Source: Siphonodentalium dalli (Eukaryota > Mollusca > Scaphopoda > Gadilida > Siphonodentaliidae). From it: 64,000 bases of DNA. Where the stretch lies: NCBI GenBank assembly GCA_032622095.1, contig CP136069.1, positions 186,363,122 to 186,427,121 on the forward strand. Direction: 5' to 3'. The position numbers and the translations under genes are program-made. The notes under the pieces were generated by a model, which saw only the letters and a program-made list of their open reading frames with translations, did no database searches and was not told the origin of the DNA. Positions 1 through 11,664 of the stretch are shown here, piece by piece (the first letter of the stretch is position 1; each line of letters starts with the position of its first letter).

Positions 1-123
1 TGGCTCCGCCATTTTGACTTGCAAAACTAATTTGATGTTTTCCAAACACCATGCTTAATAAAACTAACTATAGTTTTCATTCATGATTTGTCGTATTGAA
101 TTTTGAAATAAATTTCCGATCTA

Positions 124-483
124 TTGAAAATAATGGCATCCAGCGCTCATAATTCGAGGAGCAAAAGCAAAATTCACTACAAAACTGCAAATTCGAAGGG
201 TTTCAAATATTCAACACCCATTTTAACTCGTGACAGTGAAAGTGATGATGACACTGACAGTGAAACCGATCTTAAAAAACCAGTACCGGCATCTGGCGAC
301 TTAGCCTTGAATGCACTTGAGAACACTATTTCAGATTTGAAATGTGAATATGAACAATTAGTGACTATGAGAAAGTTGAAAGAGAAAGAGAGAGAGAGAG
401 AGAGAGAGAAGCCACGGCAGAAAAGGTTCGTGAAGACGACGACCAAGAAAGCTGGACTCCGAGCCCAAGAAGAAGACACCTAA
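124..483 (+). pseudogene. N-terminal part of Ngaro Gag-like ORF
   Basis: A 119-codon frame starts at an ATG in an AT-rich leader. The product is charged: a basic N-terminus, an acidic Ser/Asp-rich stretch near residues 37-50, then a heptad-like helical part and a GA-repeat-encoded Glu/Arg run (about 85-95). Past the stop, acidic coding-like sequence continues in other frames to about 690 and then meets the Gag-like frame at 717, so this is probably the broken N-terminal part of the same ORF. No enzyme motif is visible. The assignment rests on position and composition. Confidence 0.5.
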
Positions 484-716
484 AGGTAATTCTCAAACTA
501 TTAAGGACCTAAGAAATGATAAAGATTTGACACGGAGAGCAGAAGAAATGTTGAAAAAACTGTGACTTTTTAACCAGATTGAAAGTGATGACTCTGACTG
601 TGATAGTGATAATGATAATAACATTTCTTCAGATGAAGAGTACGATAATCACAGATTTAGAACGAGATCGGCTCGTTCGTTTCTCAGTTGAAACTTAAGA
701 TTCAACACCCTCAGAA

Positions 717-1656
717 ATGTCCCACACCAACCTTCAAATGAAATTTGTTACAAAGGGAATTGAATTCAATAACCTGTCCTTTATTCAATTTGTAGCCGAA
801 GAGTTTGAGATCATTAGTAGCACAAATGATAACCCTTCAGACATTGAAGTCCCTTTATTAGCAGGGTCAACGAGACAATCTAGGGGCCCTAAAAAGCCTT
901 GGCAGGTTAACTCGCAAAATTCTAGTGTTAAGAGTACTAGTCCTTCTAATTATAAATGGTTCTGCCCGGACTTTCAGAGACAGAAGTGTGAAGAGTCTGG
1001 CCCTCATACCAAAACTATTTACAATGCAGTTCGTACAGTGTATCACTATTGTGCCACTTGCTTCAAAAAAGAGAGTGCACAGTTGCCACACCGAGAAAGC
1101 TCTTCGATTGTCGACTCTGATTCTTCTAAGCCCAATTTAAGGGGCGGGATTTCACAGACTATACCAGTAATTCCACAACCTTTAAATGTATCAGATTTTG
1201 ATTTTGAATCCATTTTATCAACCAATTTGGAAGAAGTCTCTTCTGAATTAAATGAGATTAGCTGGGAAAGTGACCCAGAATTTGACTGGGGCCCGCTTAG
1301 ACATTGAAGAAAATAATCAATCTGGGTCGACTTCAGCGGCAACTCTTAATTGGGAGATTCCGGTGAATCATGGAGTCTGTAACCCGGCCTTTGAAATATT
1401 GGACTGGAATCAGGTGAACGACAATCCAGAATATTCACAAACACAATGTTCTTTTCCACAAAATTCAGATGTTTGTAATATCAGTTCATTGCAGGAACTG
1501 AATTTTGAATTACTGTCGCCTTCAGCTAAATTTTATGTTGAAGCAAATCAAGTAATATCTTCATCTGGTATTCCAAATTTTCTAAATTGTAAGATTCCAA
1601 TATATTCCAAATTAACCCTTTACCCAACAAACCCAAATAAAGCTTCAACAGCCTAA
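717..1656 (+). pseudogene. Ngaro Gag-like protein with Cys/His cluster
   Basis: Two overlapping frames (717-1,307 and 1,252-1,656) form one interrupted coding region. The first has the motif LSFIQFVAEEFEII near residue 20, typical of the Gag-like ORF of Ngaro elements, and a Cys/His cluster around residues 82-125 (CPDFQRQKC, then H, then CATC, then H) that looks like the zinc-binding C-terminus of that family. The second frame is acidic and runs straight into the MITE at 1,616. Beyond the MITE the same kind of sequence resumes near 1,996 (KLNIRHQVVDYF). The start of the first frame is simply its first ATG; the true start was probably upstream. Confidence 0.7.
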
Positions 1657-1751
1657 AATATCTTCGGTCTGTCTCAATAGAACCATACAAATATGGATAT
1701 CATTGGAATCGGCTCCTTGACCACATTGTGATAGTTACAGTTATGCCCTAT

Positions 1752-1820
1752 GCCAATGCATTCTCTTATATATGCGAGTCGACCATAGGTCGCCTCGCAT
1801 ATATAAGAGAATGCATTGGC
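1752..1820. repeat. Near-perfect 69-bp palindrome inside the MITE (first)
   Basis: Two 27-bp arms, beginning GCCAATGCATTC and ending GAATGCATTGGC, surround a 15-base centre TCGACCATAGGTCGC. The arms pair perfectly, so this can extrude as a cruciform. The inverse copy lies at about 1,901-1,969, where one arm base differs (ATATATCAG). Confidence 0.9.
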
Positions 1821-1900
1821 CTAAAAAAAATCTTTTTTTTAACACTTTTTACCATTTTTTCTTACATTCTTTAACAATTTTATTATTTTTAATGTGTTAA

Positions 1901-1969
1901 GCCAATGCATTCTCTTATATATGCGAGGCGACCTATGGTCGACTCGCATATATCAGAGAATGCATTGGC
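1901..1969. repeat. 69-bp palindrome inside the MITE (second, inverted)
   Basis: It has the same arms as the palindrome at 1,752-1,820, but its centre reads GCGACCTATGGTCGA, the reverse complement of the other centre. The whole unit is therefore an inverted duplicate, which gives the MITE a nested fold. Confidence 0.9.
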
Positions 1970-2169
1970 ACAGGGCCGTTCTGTTGGGTAAAGGGTTAAA
2001 CATTAGACACCAGGTAGTGGATTACTTTGAGAAACAATTAATTGAATTTTTTGCAGTATGTATTCCCCATATATGTTGATAACTATAATTTTCAACAACA
2101 GAAACACATCTTTCCTAATCATAGAGGAGCCCTACAATACCCATAAATTATAGCCCAATACATAGATAA

Positions 2170-3601
2170 GGAGATAACGAATGGATCCGTCATAGGCCCT
2201 TTTCAAGAGAACCCTTTCTCAAAAGAAATTCACATTTCACCCTTGAACACAGTTCCCAAAAGAGATAGAGGATAGACGAATTGTATTTGATCTGAGCTTC
2301 CCCCAGAACAATTCAATTAATGAGCTTATTGCAGATGAAGAATACTTGGGTCAGTCTACCATAGTAGCCTACCCTTTAGTGGATAATCTGGTAGATCTTG
2401 TGAAAATGTTTGGTAAAGGATGCCTTCTTTATAAACGGGATCTTCGTAAAGCATACAGACAAGTTTTCTGGATCCCGCAGATATTCATTACATGGGTTTC
2501 ATCTGGGAGAAACAGCTATATATTGACACAGCACTGCCCATGGGATTAAAATCTTCTGCCTATATCTTTCAAAGGGTTTCCTCTATGATTCCGTTTATGA
2601 TGCATAAGAAATGATATTTTCTTCTGAATTATCTGGATGATTTTGCAGGAGCCGATTCCATTCAGAATGCCAATTTAGCCTTTAATTTAGTTATTTGATG
2701 AAGCTTCTGAAGAACTGTGGTCTGAAAGAGTCTGTTGGGAAAGCTTGTGCCCCCAATACAACAATGCTGTTTCTTGGAATAAAGTTTGACACAGTTTCCC
2801 ATACATTGAGTATTGATGAAGACAGAATAGATGCAATTTTGAGCTTGGTTAATATTTGGATGAGTAAGAAAGGGGCGTCGGTTAAAGAATTACAGTCTTT
2901 ATTAGGTAAACTCCAATTTGTTAGTCAGTGTGTTAGGCCAGGGCGAATTTTCTTTCATTTCTAGGCTGCTAACTTGGTAAAGGGAATGTAATTACAGAAT
3001 CCCAAATAGGCAACTGGTTATTCCAAACTTCATTCATGCAGATTTATTATGGTGGTCAAATTCCCTGACAGAATTCAATGGGGTGTCCATTATGCAGATG
3101 GAACAATGGTCAAAACCAGATGAAGTTTTCTCAACAGACGCCTGTCTTACATGGTGTGGTGGAATCTTTAATGCTAAGTTCTTTCATGCTTCCTTCCCAT
3201 CTTTTATAACAGACAGAGAGTTCGATATCAACTGCTTAGAATTATTAACAATTTGCGTAGCCTTAAAACTTTGGAGTGGACATTTACACGGAAAGAGGGA
3301 TAAAATATTCTGTGACAATAAAACTTCAGTCACTGTAATTAATACAGGAAGATGTAGGGACAACTTTTTACTATATTGTCTTCGTGAAATTTGTTATTTT
3401 GCAGCTAAAAATGAATTTGAAGTAAGAAGTGTTCATCTCAGTAGCAGGGCTAACAGAGTTTCTGACCTGTTATCGAGATGGGACACTGAGTCAAATGCAG
3501 AATCAAAATTTTATTCAATCATGACAGAAAATGGCCTGACAGAAAGAATGTCAGAGATATTAGTTGATCCGGAGCTTTTTAGGTTAAGAAATAATTGGTA
3601 A
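2170..3601 (+). pseudogene. Ngaro-type reverse transcriptase - RNase H
   Basis: Broken frames together cover an RT-RNase H polyprotein that would copy the element's RNA. Visible in order are the family entry motif (GPFQENPF, ISPLNTVPK near 2,195-2,260); RRIVFDLSFP; RT motif A in KRDLRKAYRQ (about 2,435-2,465); the catalytic YLDD box at 2,630-2,641; the post-RT segment LQSLLGKLQFV (about 2,890-2,925); and RNase HI in 3,083-3,601 with STDACLTWCGG, NCLELLTI, FCDNKTSV and RVSDLLSRW, which supply the four acidic residues. Stops and frameshifts near 2,270, 2,549, 2,610-2,700 and 2,964 show that it is inactive. Confidence 0.9.
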
Positions 3602-3619
3602 ATAGTCAAAGAATTCCGG

Positions 3620-4629
3620 ATGCCGAGTAATGGGGATTTTGAACACTTACTTGTAGATGCTGAAATGCAGAATTTAAAAGAGAAAACAAGAAAGTCTCAC
3701 CGAGCAGCCTTTGCCGAAGAGACCATGAGAAATTTGAATACCCAAAGTTTAGCATATCTGCGTTTCTGTATTCATTTTAGCCTAATGCCCTTACCGGCCT
3801 CAGTTAAGACACTCAATCTTTATGTTCAATTTCTCAGTCGATCATTCCAATCTCCCTCAGCCATACATAATTATATATCAGGAGTTAAATTTCTGCATGT
3901 TTCTCTTGAAGTAAACTTAGATGCCTTTAGTGCATATTATCTTTTGATGAAAGGCATTTCTCGTGTGAACCCACACCGCCCCAAGAGCGCCTTACCAGTA
4001 ACTCCGCAAATATTTAACGAAATGATTAATCATATTGATTTTTCGTCCCCACTGGACGTTGCATACTGGTGTTTGTTTTTGTTAGTCTTTTTCTTAATGG
4101 CTAGACAATCCGATCTAGTACCTTCCACTAGATCAGCTATAGACACAGCCAAAATTATTTTTCGCAAAGACATCACATGCTTTAAAGACCAATTGAATGT
4201 TACGATTAACTGGACAAAAACTATTCAGTTCGGTCAGAGAGTATTAAAGATTCCCATTACTGCCATACCGAAATCAAAATTCTGCACATCAGTGCCTATA
4301 AGCATATGATAGCCCAAGTACCTGCACCAAATAATTCACCAGTGTTTGTTAGAATAGTGCAGGGAAATATAGTACCCATTACATACAAAGAATTTACAGA
4401 TAAAGTTCGTACTCTAATATCATTGAACGGCCGGGATCCATCTCTCTACGCAACTCATTCCTTTAGATGAGGCGGAGCATCATGCGCCTTTCAAACGAAG
4501 GTGCCATCTGAGTTAATTCAAATGCACGGAGACTGGATTAGTGACGCTTACAAAGTTTACCTCGAGTTTTCTGCAGAGCACAAACTTTCAGTATATAAAC
4601 AAATGGCGTCTGCCCTAAATGACATATAA
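3620..4629 (+). pseudogene. Ngaro-type tyrosine recombinase (YR integrase)
   Basis: The first frame, 3,620-4,309, has an N-terminal SAM-like core-binding part followed by the catalytic domain; ARQSDL near residue 172 carries the first catalytic Arg. A frameshift near 4,295 moves coding to another frame that runs to the TAA at 4,627-4,629. It holds the HxxR box as HSFR (4,456-4,467) and the nucleophile region GDWISDAYKVYLEF (about 4,530-4,570) with the catalytic Tyr. A TGA at 4,468-4,470 directly follows HSFR. It aligns with a CGA Arg codon, so a CpG-to-TpG change is likely. In life it would have integrated the circular cDNA. Confidence 0.88.
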
Positions 4630-4692
4630 AGTACTGTAATATATTGAAGACAATTTTACAACTCTTACCATCATATTGTTTATTCATTACAG

Positions 4693-5180
4693 GTCTATAT
4701 ATTAGGTGATTCAATCGTTAAATATCCGGATTAGGTGGAACCTATCGAGATTGTCAAAGAGGCGCTACTATTGAAAGTCTATCCAGCTATGTTTTGTATT
4801 CCAAATCAATGTTAGTATCCTTTGACTGCGTCTTAATACACGTGGGCACCAACAACATTCCTAAGGATCAGACAACCAATCAGATTGAATCATCATTTGG
4901 CAACCTCATAGGAATTCTTCAGCGCCGCCAAATTACAGCCATTCTCCCTCGAGTCTGTGATTATGACACTACTAAAAGCAGAGTGGCCAAGATTAACAAA
5001 ATGTTACAGCAACTGTGTCACCGACATAACATTCCCTATGGACATTCCTATCGTAGATTTTTAGTAAAGGGAGGAAGTCCCGACCGGTCATTATATGCCA
5101 AGAATGATCGTCTGCATCTGAACGTTCTAGGTTCAAATACATTATCGAAATACTTTATGCAACTGATTAAGCAAATGTGA
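4693..5180 (+). pseudogene. SGNH/GDSL hydrolase domain of Ngaro element
   Basis: The blocks of an SGNH hydrolase are present in order: GDS with the nucleophile Ser (4,705-4,713); a frameshift near 4,733; RGATI in the second frame; VGTNN (block III, about 4,839-4,853), which supplies the oxyanion Gly/Asn; and DRLHLNVLG near the end, which supplies the catalytic Asp and His. The open part from 4,794 to 5,180 is 128 codons. Such domains occur as an extra ORF in Ngaro elements and in some CR1 LINEs; their role is thought to be an esterase activity, not proven. The position directly after the YR supports Ngaro. Confidence 0.82.
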
Positions 5181-5860
5181 TCACATTATGTAACAGGATT
5201 GAAATTGAATGTGTTTTATAAATACACACATGCAGGGTATATGTATGTTCATTAGAACATGACATTTACCAGTACAGTGGCAGATTGAATTTCTTGTTCT
5301 CGGGGATGACTCTTCCTTTCGATTGAAAGAGCTTCCCAGAGTTGGTCGCCCTGAGTAATAAGTTCCGATAGGGCGAGGGTCGGGGTCCAACTCGTGCTAG
5401 TGACAGAAATTCTCTTTGGCTATTGTAACTGGTAGGAATTGTATATAATTTATCCGATGATTATTTGTATATTTCATATGATGAAACAATTATCATGAAA
5501 TCTCTTGAATACAGAAGTCTTTCACGCAGTGCATATTCACATTATGGTTAGTGCAACGGTGGATGCAAGTCTTCTTACAGGGTGAGTTCTAAGGTATGCT
5601 AAAAAGGTTATTTACTTTCTCTTTCATTTTTGGCCTGTCTTCGGTTTGGCGGTGTACTTGCCAAAAATATTATTTTTAATTGGAATTCGGATATAAGTTA
5701 ACTCCATATACATGAAGTAGTCTGATCTTATCAAGCTATTTCTGTTCGAATATCTATATTCTACATAATTCATTTGTCAGCAAGTTATTTACAATGACAC
5801 CAAGTCTCAATATATGAATATGAATCACAATGTCATGTGGATGTTACTGTGTCTATGTCA
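5181..5860. other. 3' flank of the Ngaro element, no gene seen
   Basis: This is AT-rich DNA with no convincing frame. It may contain the 3' terminal repeat of the retrotransposon, but I found no clear match to the first 120 bases of the window. Confidence 0.4.
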
Positions 5861-5861
5861 T

Positions 5862-5894
<33 letters not shown>
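5859..5894. repeat. (TAC)n microsatellite
   Basis: About twelve uninterrupted TAC/ACT triplets in AT-rich sequence. Confidence 0.95.
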
Positions 5895-6124
5895 CAGTTG
5901 TCATTGTCTGATTTCAACACTGATTGTGTAAACTGTATAAGTGTAATCGATGCCTGTGTACGTGTATTGTAATTGTCAATATAACACATCTAACTTCTAA
6001 GATCGATTTTGGGGAGCTTGTAGTTCCCTACATTTTCGGCAAATAAATTATAATCAGTACAATTTTGTCAAGTCGTTTATTCTCGGGAAGATTAAGGGTG
6101 CTTTAAAACAGTGACAGTTCGCCT

Positions 6125-7620
6125 TTCACGTTTACTAGCCGCTTTTTGTAAAGTGTCACAGACATTCGGAAACCAACCCATCAATTAAAGATGAGCATTT
6201 CCTGATATAACTACCATGTGTCTTCACCCTCAGTTAATTTGGGGAGAAAATCCTCTCGGTTCTAGGTGTGTTTAAAGGTACGGTTGGCCTTGGCGTTGGG
6301 TATCCTGTGAAAATATTTCCACCCGTCAAAAACCGCCACAAACAGAAAGAACAACAACATGTATACAGACTTTGTCCGTATACAAATAAGAAATATCGCA
6401 TAAACAGTATGTTATTGTCATATGTTTGACCATTGTTATGTAAACAAAAGCATAAAAAGTTACTTTTCTGGTGTTTGTTTATATTATGATGATAAACATA
6501 AAGAGCGTTCTTTGTGGGTGAATTCCTGATATGGAACGAATAAAGAGCGTTTATGCCATTTGTATGCGATTAGCCAGCAGCATTGTGTTGTCTTCTGTAA
6601 CACAATCAGGTTCTTGCTTAGGTAAAATATAGTAAATCTTTATGATAACATGCTGTTTACGCGATGGTCATGGTATATATGAACGAAACTATGCGTTTTA
6701 ATGTTTTTCTGTTTACGGTGATATGAACAAATATGAATATTTTCGACAACTAAGGCCTCACGTGCCTTTAAGACTTTGAATGGGATATGGCATCAACACA
6801 AAGAAAATTAAACTTTCGTAGTTGTCAGGCGCCTTTTGTAAAGTACCCTGGGATTTCGGGACTCAAACTACCCATATATATTCCTTGATAGCACTACATA
6901 TCGTTCAAACTTTCAGTTAATATTAAGAAAATATACCTTCAGTGCATGTTGCGATCAAGAGTTTAATTGAGTTAAGGAGTCGCACAAAACAAAAAATATT
7001 CGCATTTGCATACCATTTGCCATCCGCTTTTTGTAAGGTGGCAAAGGCTTTCGGGTTCCATCCCATACATACATACATATTGTGTAAGTCCTGATACTAC
7101 TACCCTAGCTTTACCCACATCCGCATTCAATACTGAGAGCAATCCTTTCAGTAACTTTAACACTTCAATTGGGTAGGAAGTCCTAAAAACATAGCAAATT
7201 CGTCTTACTCATTTATCAGCCGCTTTGTGTAAAGCGACAAAGGCTTTCAGGAAACAATCCACACAAATAAATTATGTATTTCCTGACAGAACTACCTTCC
7301 GATAACACTCTATGTTAATATGGAGAACATATAGATTCAGTTCGTGTTGTGTTCAAGATTTTAAATCGGGTACAGTGTTTTCGAAAAAAAAAATCACCTT
7401 TTCTATTTTCCATTCATCCGAGATTTGTAAAGTGCCACATTATCTCGGGAACCAAACAATCCATAAACCATCCATGTATTTCCTTATATAACCATCCTTT
7501 GTCCACAATTTCGGTTAATATTGATGCTATATTTTCAGTTCGTGGTGTGTTGAATACTTCCAGTATAATAGTGTTGGGGAGCTCAAAACATAGAAAATGT
7601 TTGAGTTAACGCTTGCCACT
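6125..7620. repeat. Degenerate tandem repeat, unit about 195 bp
   Basis: Five diverged units start with a phrase like CCGCTTTTTGTAAAGTG near 6,135, 6,835, 7,023, 7,215 and 7,412. Each continues with a block like TTCGGGAACCAAxCCAT, then TTTCCTGATATAACTACC, then CAGTTAATAT and TTCAGTTCGTGTTGTG. The last four are evenly spaced at 188-197 bp; the first is separated by about 500 bp of other sequence. No protein frame is preserved across units. Confidence 0.75.
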
Positions 7621-7794
7621 TTGGTCAGACTAGTTTATGAGATATAAAACAACATATCCGTTTTTCCATATTGTGGTCGATTTAGAGGGACACCAGCACT
7701 CACTATGACAGCAACAATGATTTTGATCTGTATACGTTAGTCTGTATTACGTGTCGTGTATAACTTCAGTTCTAAAAAACCACTATATATTAAT

Positions 7795-8450
7795 ACAAAA
7801 TTGCATGCATGTTATAAATAAAATGTGTTGTATCTGAGGATTTGGAAACCTTGGACATCTTTAGCCACTCTCGCGGCGTCTACGGATCCGGTTTTCATCA
7901 CAAGAATCATAATGTGGTCCCATTAGAATAATGTTAAAAAGTGTGTGTTGTCGTTATCATAAATATTTAATTTTTTGATCGAAACGTGTTCGGGGGAGCT
8001 GTAGCAAATATCCAATAATTCGCAAACCGGTAAAAATGTATGTTAAATTCTTCAAACATGTTATGTCCAGATAACTGCGGGGCCATATGCATTATATAGT
8101 TTATCACATGTTGTTTATAACAAATATTTTGGTATTACAAAATCGATATTAATGCATGCAAAATGACCTGTTATGAATAAAATGTTGTTGTTGTAACTGG
8201 GGTCTGGAAGGTTTGGCACATTTTCGATAAAGTAAACGGTATCTCTGGACCAACAATTCATATTGGGTCACATTAAGATCAATTAGAAAATGTTGTAAAA
8301 TCGTTCTAAAAAATATATAACTTTTTCGACCAAAAACGTGTTTGGGGATGGGTAGCTAAAATCCAATATATCGCAAACCGTTCAAAATATACAGATTACA
8401 TTCTTTTTACATATGCTTACGAGATAACCATGATACCATCTTGATTAAAT
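7795..8450. repeat. Two diverged direct copies of a roughly 350-bp unit
   Basis: The order TGCATGC, ATAAATAAAATG, TCTGxGGxTTTGG, then TTTTTCGACCxAAACGTG, CAATAATTCGCAAACCG and GATAACC is seen first at about 7,800-8,090 and again at about 8,150-8,430. Similarity is clear but interrupted by small indels. No coding capacity is seen. Confidence 0.65.
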
Positions 8451-8829
8451 ATTTTGACATTATCGCAATATCCGTTTGAATGATAATGTTTGAAAAACAA
8501 TATTTTTGTGAAAAAGAGCGATTTTTCAAAATAAATAAATGATTCCGTTCCGAATGGCAGGAAAATCTAAATTAACCAACACTTTTTCCTATAAAGTAGA
8601 GATATGGTATTATTTAGTAATTTTAACAACAACGTTGGCAAATAAGTTAGGACTTAGCGGCAGGGCTCGCCTTGCCAAAATTGTTAATTTCTGGAAAAAA
8701 ATCACTGGTGGGTATCGTTCGTCGGCGATTTGACAATAACCATCACCGATTCCGTTATTTTTTTACTGTCAGTTTCGTGAACAATATATATTTCTCCTTG
8801 AACAAAAATGGTTTCATCTTGTTCTACCG

Positions 8830-9400
8830 TGGGTAGGGGCACCCGACCACTTTTGGATTCTGGCCGCTGCACTAGGGGTTAATATTCCCGTTTCCGCTCG
8901 AATTATCGACTTGTGCATTGAAAGTTTGGCACATACTTGTAATTTCTGGGCGATAGTATATGCCACAATCTCGCTCGGTCTCCTTGTGGTGCTGTGGTCG
9001 GCGGGTGTTATTTTGGGCGTTTTTGCGTACATTCATAGCGAATTCGTCAGCAGACAATGGGTTAATTTATTCACTTCCGCTAAAGTTAGCGACTTGTCCG
9101 ATCGCCCATTGATACACAGGGATAGTCGCTGCATGATATGATGTCAATTTCCGTGGTCAGGTAGCCAGTGGAGTGCCATTTTGCCATTTTGGGTTCTGCG
9201 TACCTGACGGAATCGGCCGCAAGTTAGGAGCTAACAGTGCCGTTTCCACTCGAGCTATCGACTTGGGGATTGCAACTTTGGTACATATAGGTCTATTTTG
9301 CACGTTAGTGCATGGCCCATCTCGCTCGGACACCTGGGGGAGTTGCGGATGGTGCGGTCGGCTTTTAGTAGGACCGTACCGAGGGTAACAAGTCCCAAGG
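8830..9400. repeat. Degenerate repeat units with TTCCxCTCGAxTTATCGACTTG motif
   Basis: The segment around 8,866-9,010 (CCGTTTCCGCTCGAATTATC, then CTCGCTCGGTCTCC, then GTGGTCGGCG) recurs at about 9,230-9,370 with many changes. A third weaker match is near 9,060-9,110. Short open frames here are probably chance. Confidence 0.55.
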
Positions 9401-10435
9401 GTATATGGGACTGAGGTAACAAGAGATCATTGTTAGGGGACATAGGCTGGTGCCGGAAACCCACGAGCTAACAGCAGCAGAAAGAATGGCTGTGTTTATC
9501 TCTCGAACATTAATGAGACATGGTACACGTCCTCACTGCTAAACAGATCGCACAGAGTGATTATTGGAACAGAGGTGATTAATGACATTCCAGCCTTGGT
9601 TAGAAATGAGAGATGCCAGTGGGTTAATTCCCGCTCAGAATGGGCGCTCTGCTTGGCTATTGTGGTCCAATGAGAGTAAACAGATAACTATCCGACATGC
9701 TCTTTGATGTGGGTCGTTACGGTCATTTCATATGTATGGGCACATATCCCCTCCGCGACATGATATTTATACAGTTACATGCCAATACGATACCCCATCG
9801 ACTTATTCTTTTAACTAAAGATATATTTTACCACCCGTTGGCGTTATTTGTCTGGAGTGCGAATGTACCATTGACAACTTTTCCTGGAGCATAGTTCTTA
9901 ATTTCAATTTGACGCGAATGTCATAAATCGGCTTATTGTGATACTACCCCCAAGCAGGTATTTTACACGAAGACTTCTTGTGGCTTCAGTCAGTATTCTA
10001 GTAGTAAAATTGTTTTTCTACAACATGCAATCCCCATGTTTGTTGAAAATGTCCATTCTATTTCGCATGATCACGAAACGACCCTCTATTTAATAATGCT
10101 ATTGTCGTTCACAATCGTGGAACATCATACACTGTTTGAAACTTCGAGATACACTGAGTTATTCTGATGCACCAACCTCTGAGTTTCAGTTATGTATAAT
10201 GGCCTAGTGCTAGTGTGCTGAAGAAGGTCCGTAGTATATTTGCACACGGCGTGCACTTTTACGTCCGTAAACGTTACGGACGTCATAGCAGCGAATACTA
10301 TCAATTTGAAGGAAAAAAATCATCCCCAATAACCGGCGTATGCTGTAGTACTATAGCAACAACTCTCTACCCTCACAAAATCTATATATATATTGGGAAA
10401 TATTTGTTTGTCTGGTATAAATAACTTATACATAA
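9400..10435. other. No recognisable gene
   Basis: I see only short, unconserved frames and no domain, RNA gene or clear repeat in this kilobase. Confidence 0.5.
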
Positions 10436-10437
10436 TC

Positions 10438-11180
10438 ATCTGCATGACATCAGGATTCTATATCGAATGGTGCGTAAAGTTGTCAAAAGTGGCGTCATTC
10501 GAGTCAGTTGTGTACTGAAGGGGAGAGGGGCACAATGATTGATAGCAATATTTTCAGCGCCGATTTCCACCAAATTGATACACATTCTTCTCATGATACG
10601 AGGAATCTAATCGTGTGATTTAAAGACGCCAAATTGGTGCCGGTTGGGTCAGAGATGGCGGGGGGGGGGGGAGGGGCAAATTTGACAATAATTTGTTTAT
10701 TCAACGATTACCACCAAACTTATACATAATCATCTCTATTATATCAGGAGTTTAATTTTGTGATTTAAATGTCAAAAGCGGGGCCGTTTGAGTCAGGGTT
10801 CATGGAGGAGGAGAGGGACATACAAATTGTCAAAAAAAAAATGTTTAGCGCCGATTTCCACGAATTGGTACATATTCTTCTCCGTGATATAAGGAATCTA
10901 ATCGTGTCGTTTAAATGCGCCAATTGACGTCGTTTGCGTCAGAGATATGGCACTAAATTTGATATGAATTTGTTTAGTCGCTGATTTCCACCAGTTGTAT
11001 ATATATATTCGTCTTCATAATAAATCCAATTGAATGGTTTAAACAAGTCAAAATTTGCACCGCTTGAGTCCGGGACAGGGAGGGGAGGGTCCCCATTAAC
11101 ATATATACGCGTTCTTCTCCAATGATACGAGGAATCAAGACGTGTGGGTTAAAGACGCCATATTTGGTACCTGTATTGCG
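10438..11180. repeat. Degenerate tandem repeat, unit about 130-145 bp
   Basis: About six units share GCCGATTTCCACCA, TACACATTCTTCTC, GATACGAGGAATCTAATCGTGTG, TTTAAAGACGCCAAATTGG and GTTGGGTCAGAGA. Each ends in a purine-rich GGGGAGGGG-like stretch. Clear starts are near 10,555, 10,700, 10,847, 10,980 and 11,090. Confidence 0.75.
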
Positions 11181-11606
11181 AATGTCTGCCTGTTTGTATG
11201 CTATATAACTTCACGAGGGACCAAAGGGGTCTAACAGGGGTAACTTAAATGGTGCGTGTTAAAATAATCTAATACGAAATAATTGTTTCCTGTTTGGTTA
11301 ACATATATCCAACAATTTAGAACACGACATACGGCGTGGTTTGCCCTAGAGGAACACTGATGCCAAAGAAGGCTTAAAATAAATGCACGATACAGATGAT
11401 TTCTTTCATTTGTTTTACAACAGACTCATAGCCCAACATAACAAACTTAAAATATCGCTCTGTGTCCGGCACATTCAGCTGATAAACTGAGAATAATTAG
11501 CAAGTATAGCACCATGAACAGAGGAGCACTTGGTCATTTCTTTAAGACATCGTTATCTTCATGGAGATATGATAACAGGTGTCCTCACAATCTCAGTTTA
11601 ACCCAC

Positions 11607-11612
11607 TATATA

Positions 11613-11662
<50 letters not shown>
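11607..11662. repeat. (TA)n microsatellite
   Basis: A TA dinucleotide run of about 55 bp with one TTT interruption. The overlapping open frames on both strands are products of this repeat. Confidence 0.95.

Positions 11663-11664
<2 letters not shown>

Larger units (their letters stand above)
1616..1995. mobile_element. piggyBac-like MITE, copy 1, inside the Ngaro element
   Basis: A 380-bp non-coding element begins CCCTTTACCCAACA and ends with the exact inverse TGTTGGGTAAAGGG. It is flanked on both sides by TTAA (1,612-1,615 and 1,996-1,999). A TTAA duplication with CCC...GGG termini is the hallmark of piggyBac-superfamily elements. Inside are two 69-bp palindromes, the second being the inverse of the first. 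A second copy lies at 60,862-61,198. There is no transposase, so it is non-autonomous. Confidence 0.9.
1..5180 (+). mobile_element. Ngaro-like (DIRS-order) tyrosine-recombinase retrotransposon, decayed
   Basis: Four gene remnants lie in one orientation: Gag-like, reverse transcriptase with RNase H, tyrosine recombinase and an SGNH hydrolase. The RT/RNase H style plus a YR integrase defines the DIRS order, and an SGNH hydrolase is known in Ngaro-type members, whereas DIRS1-type members carry a methyltransferase. Every gene has frameshifts or stops, so the copy is dead. A MITE sits inside it at 1,616-1,995. I could not identify the split direct repeats expected at Ngaro ends, so both outer limits are approximate and the 5' end may lie before the window. 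Confidence 0.85.

Noticed and set aside
5859-5894. CRISPR-like or coding triplet repeat
   Set aside because: A plain TAC microsatellite with no spacers. No CRISPR array exists in the window.
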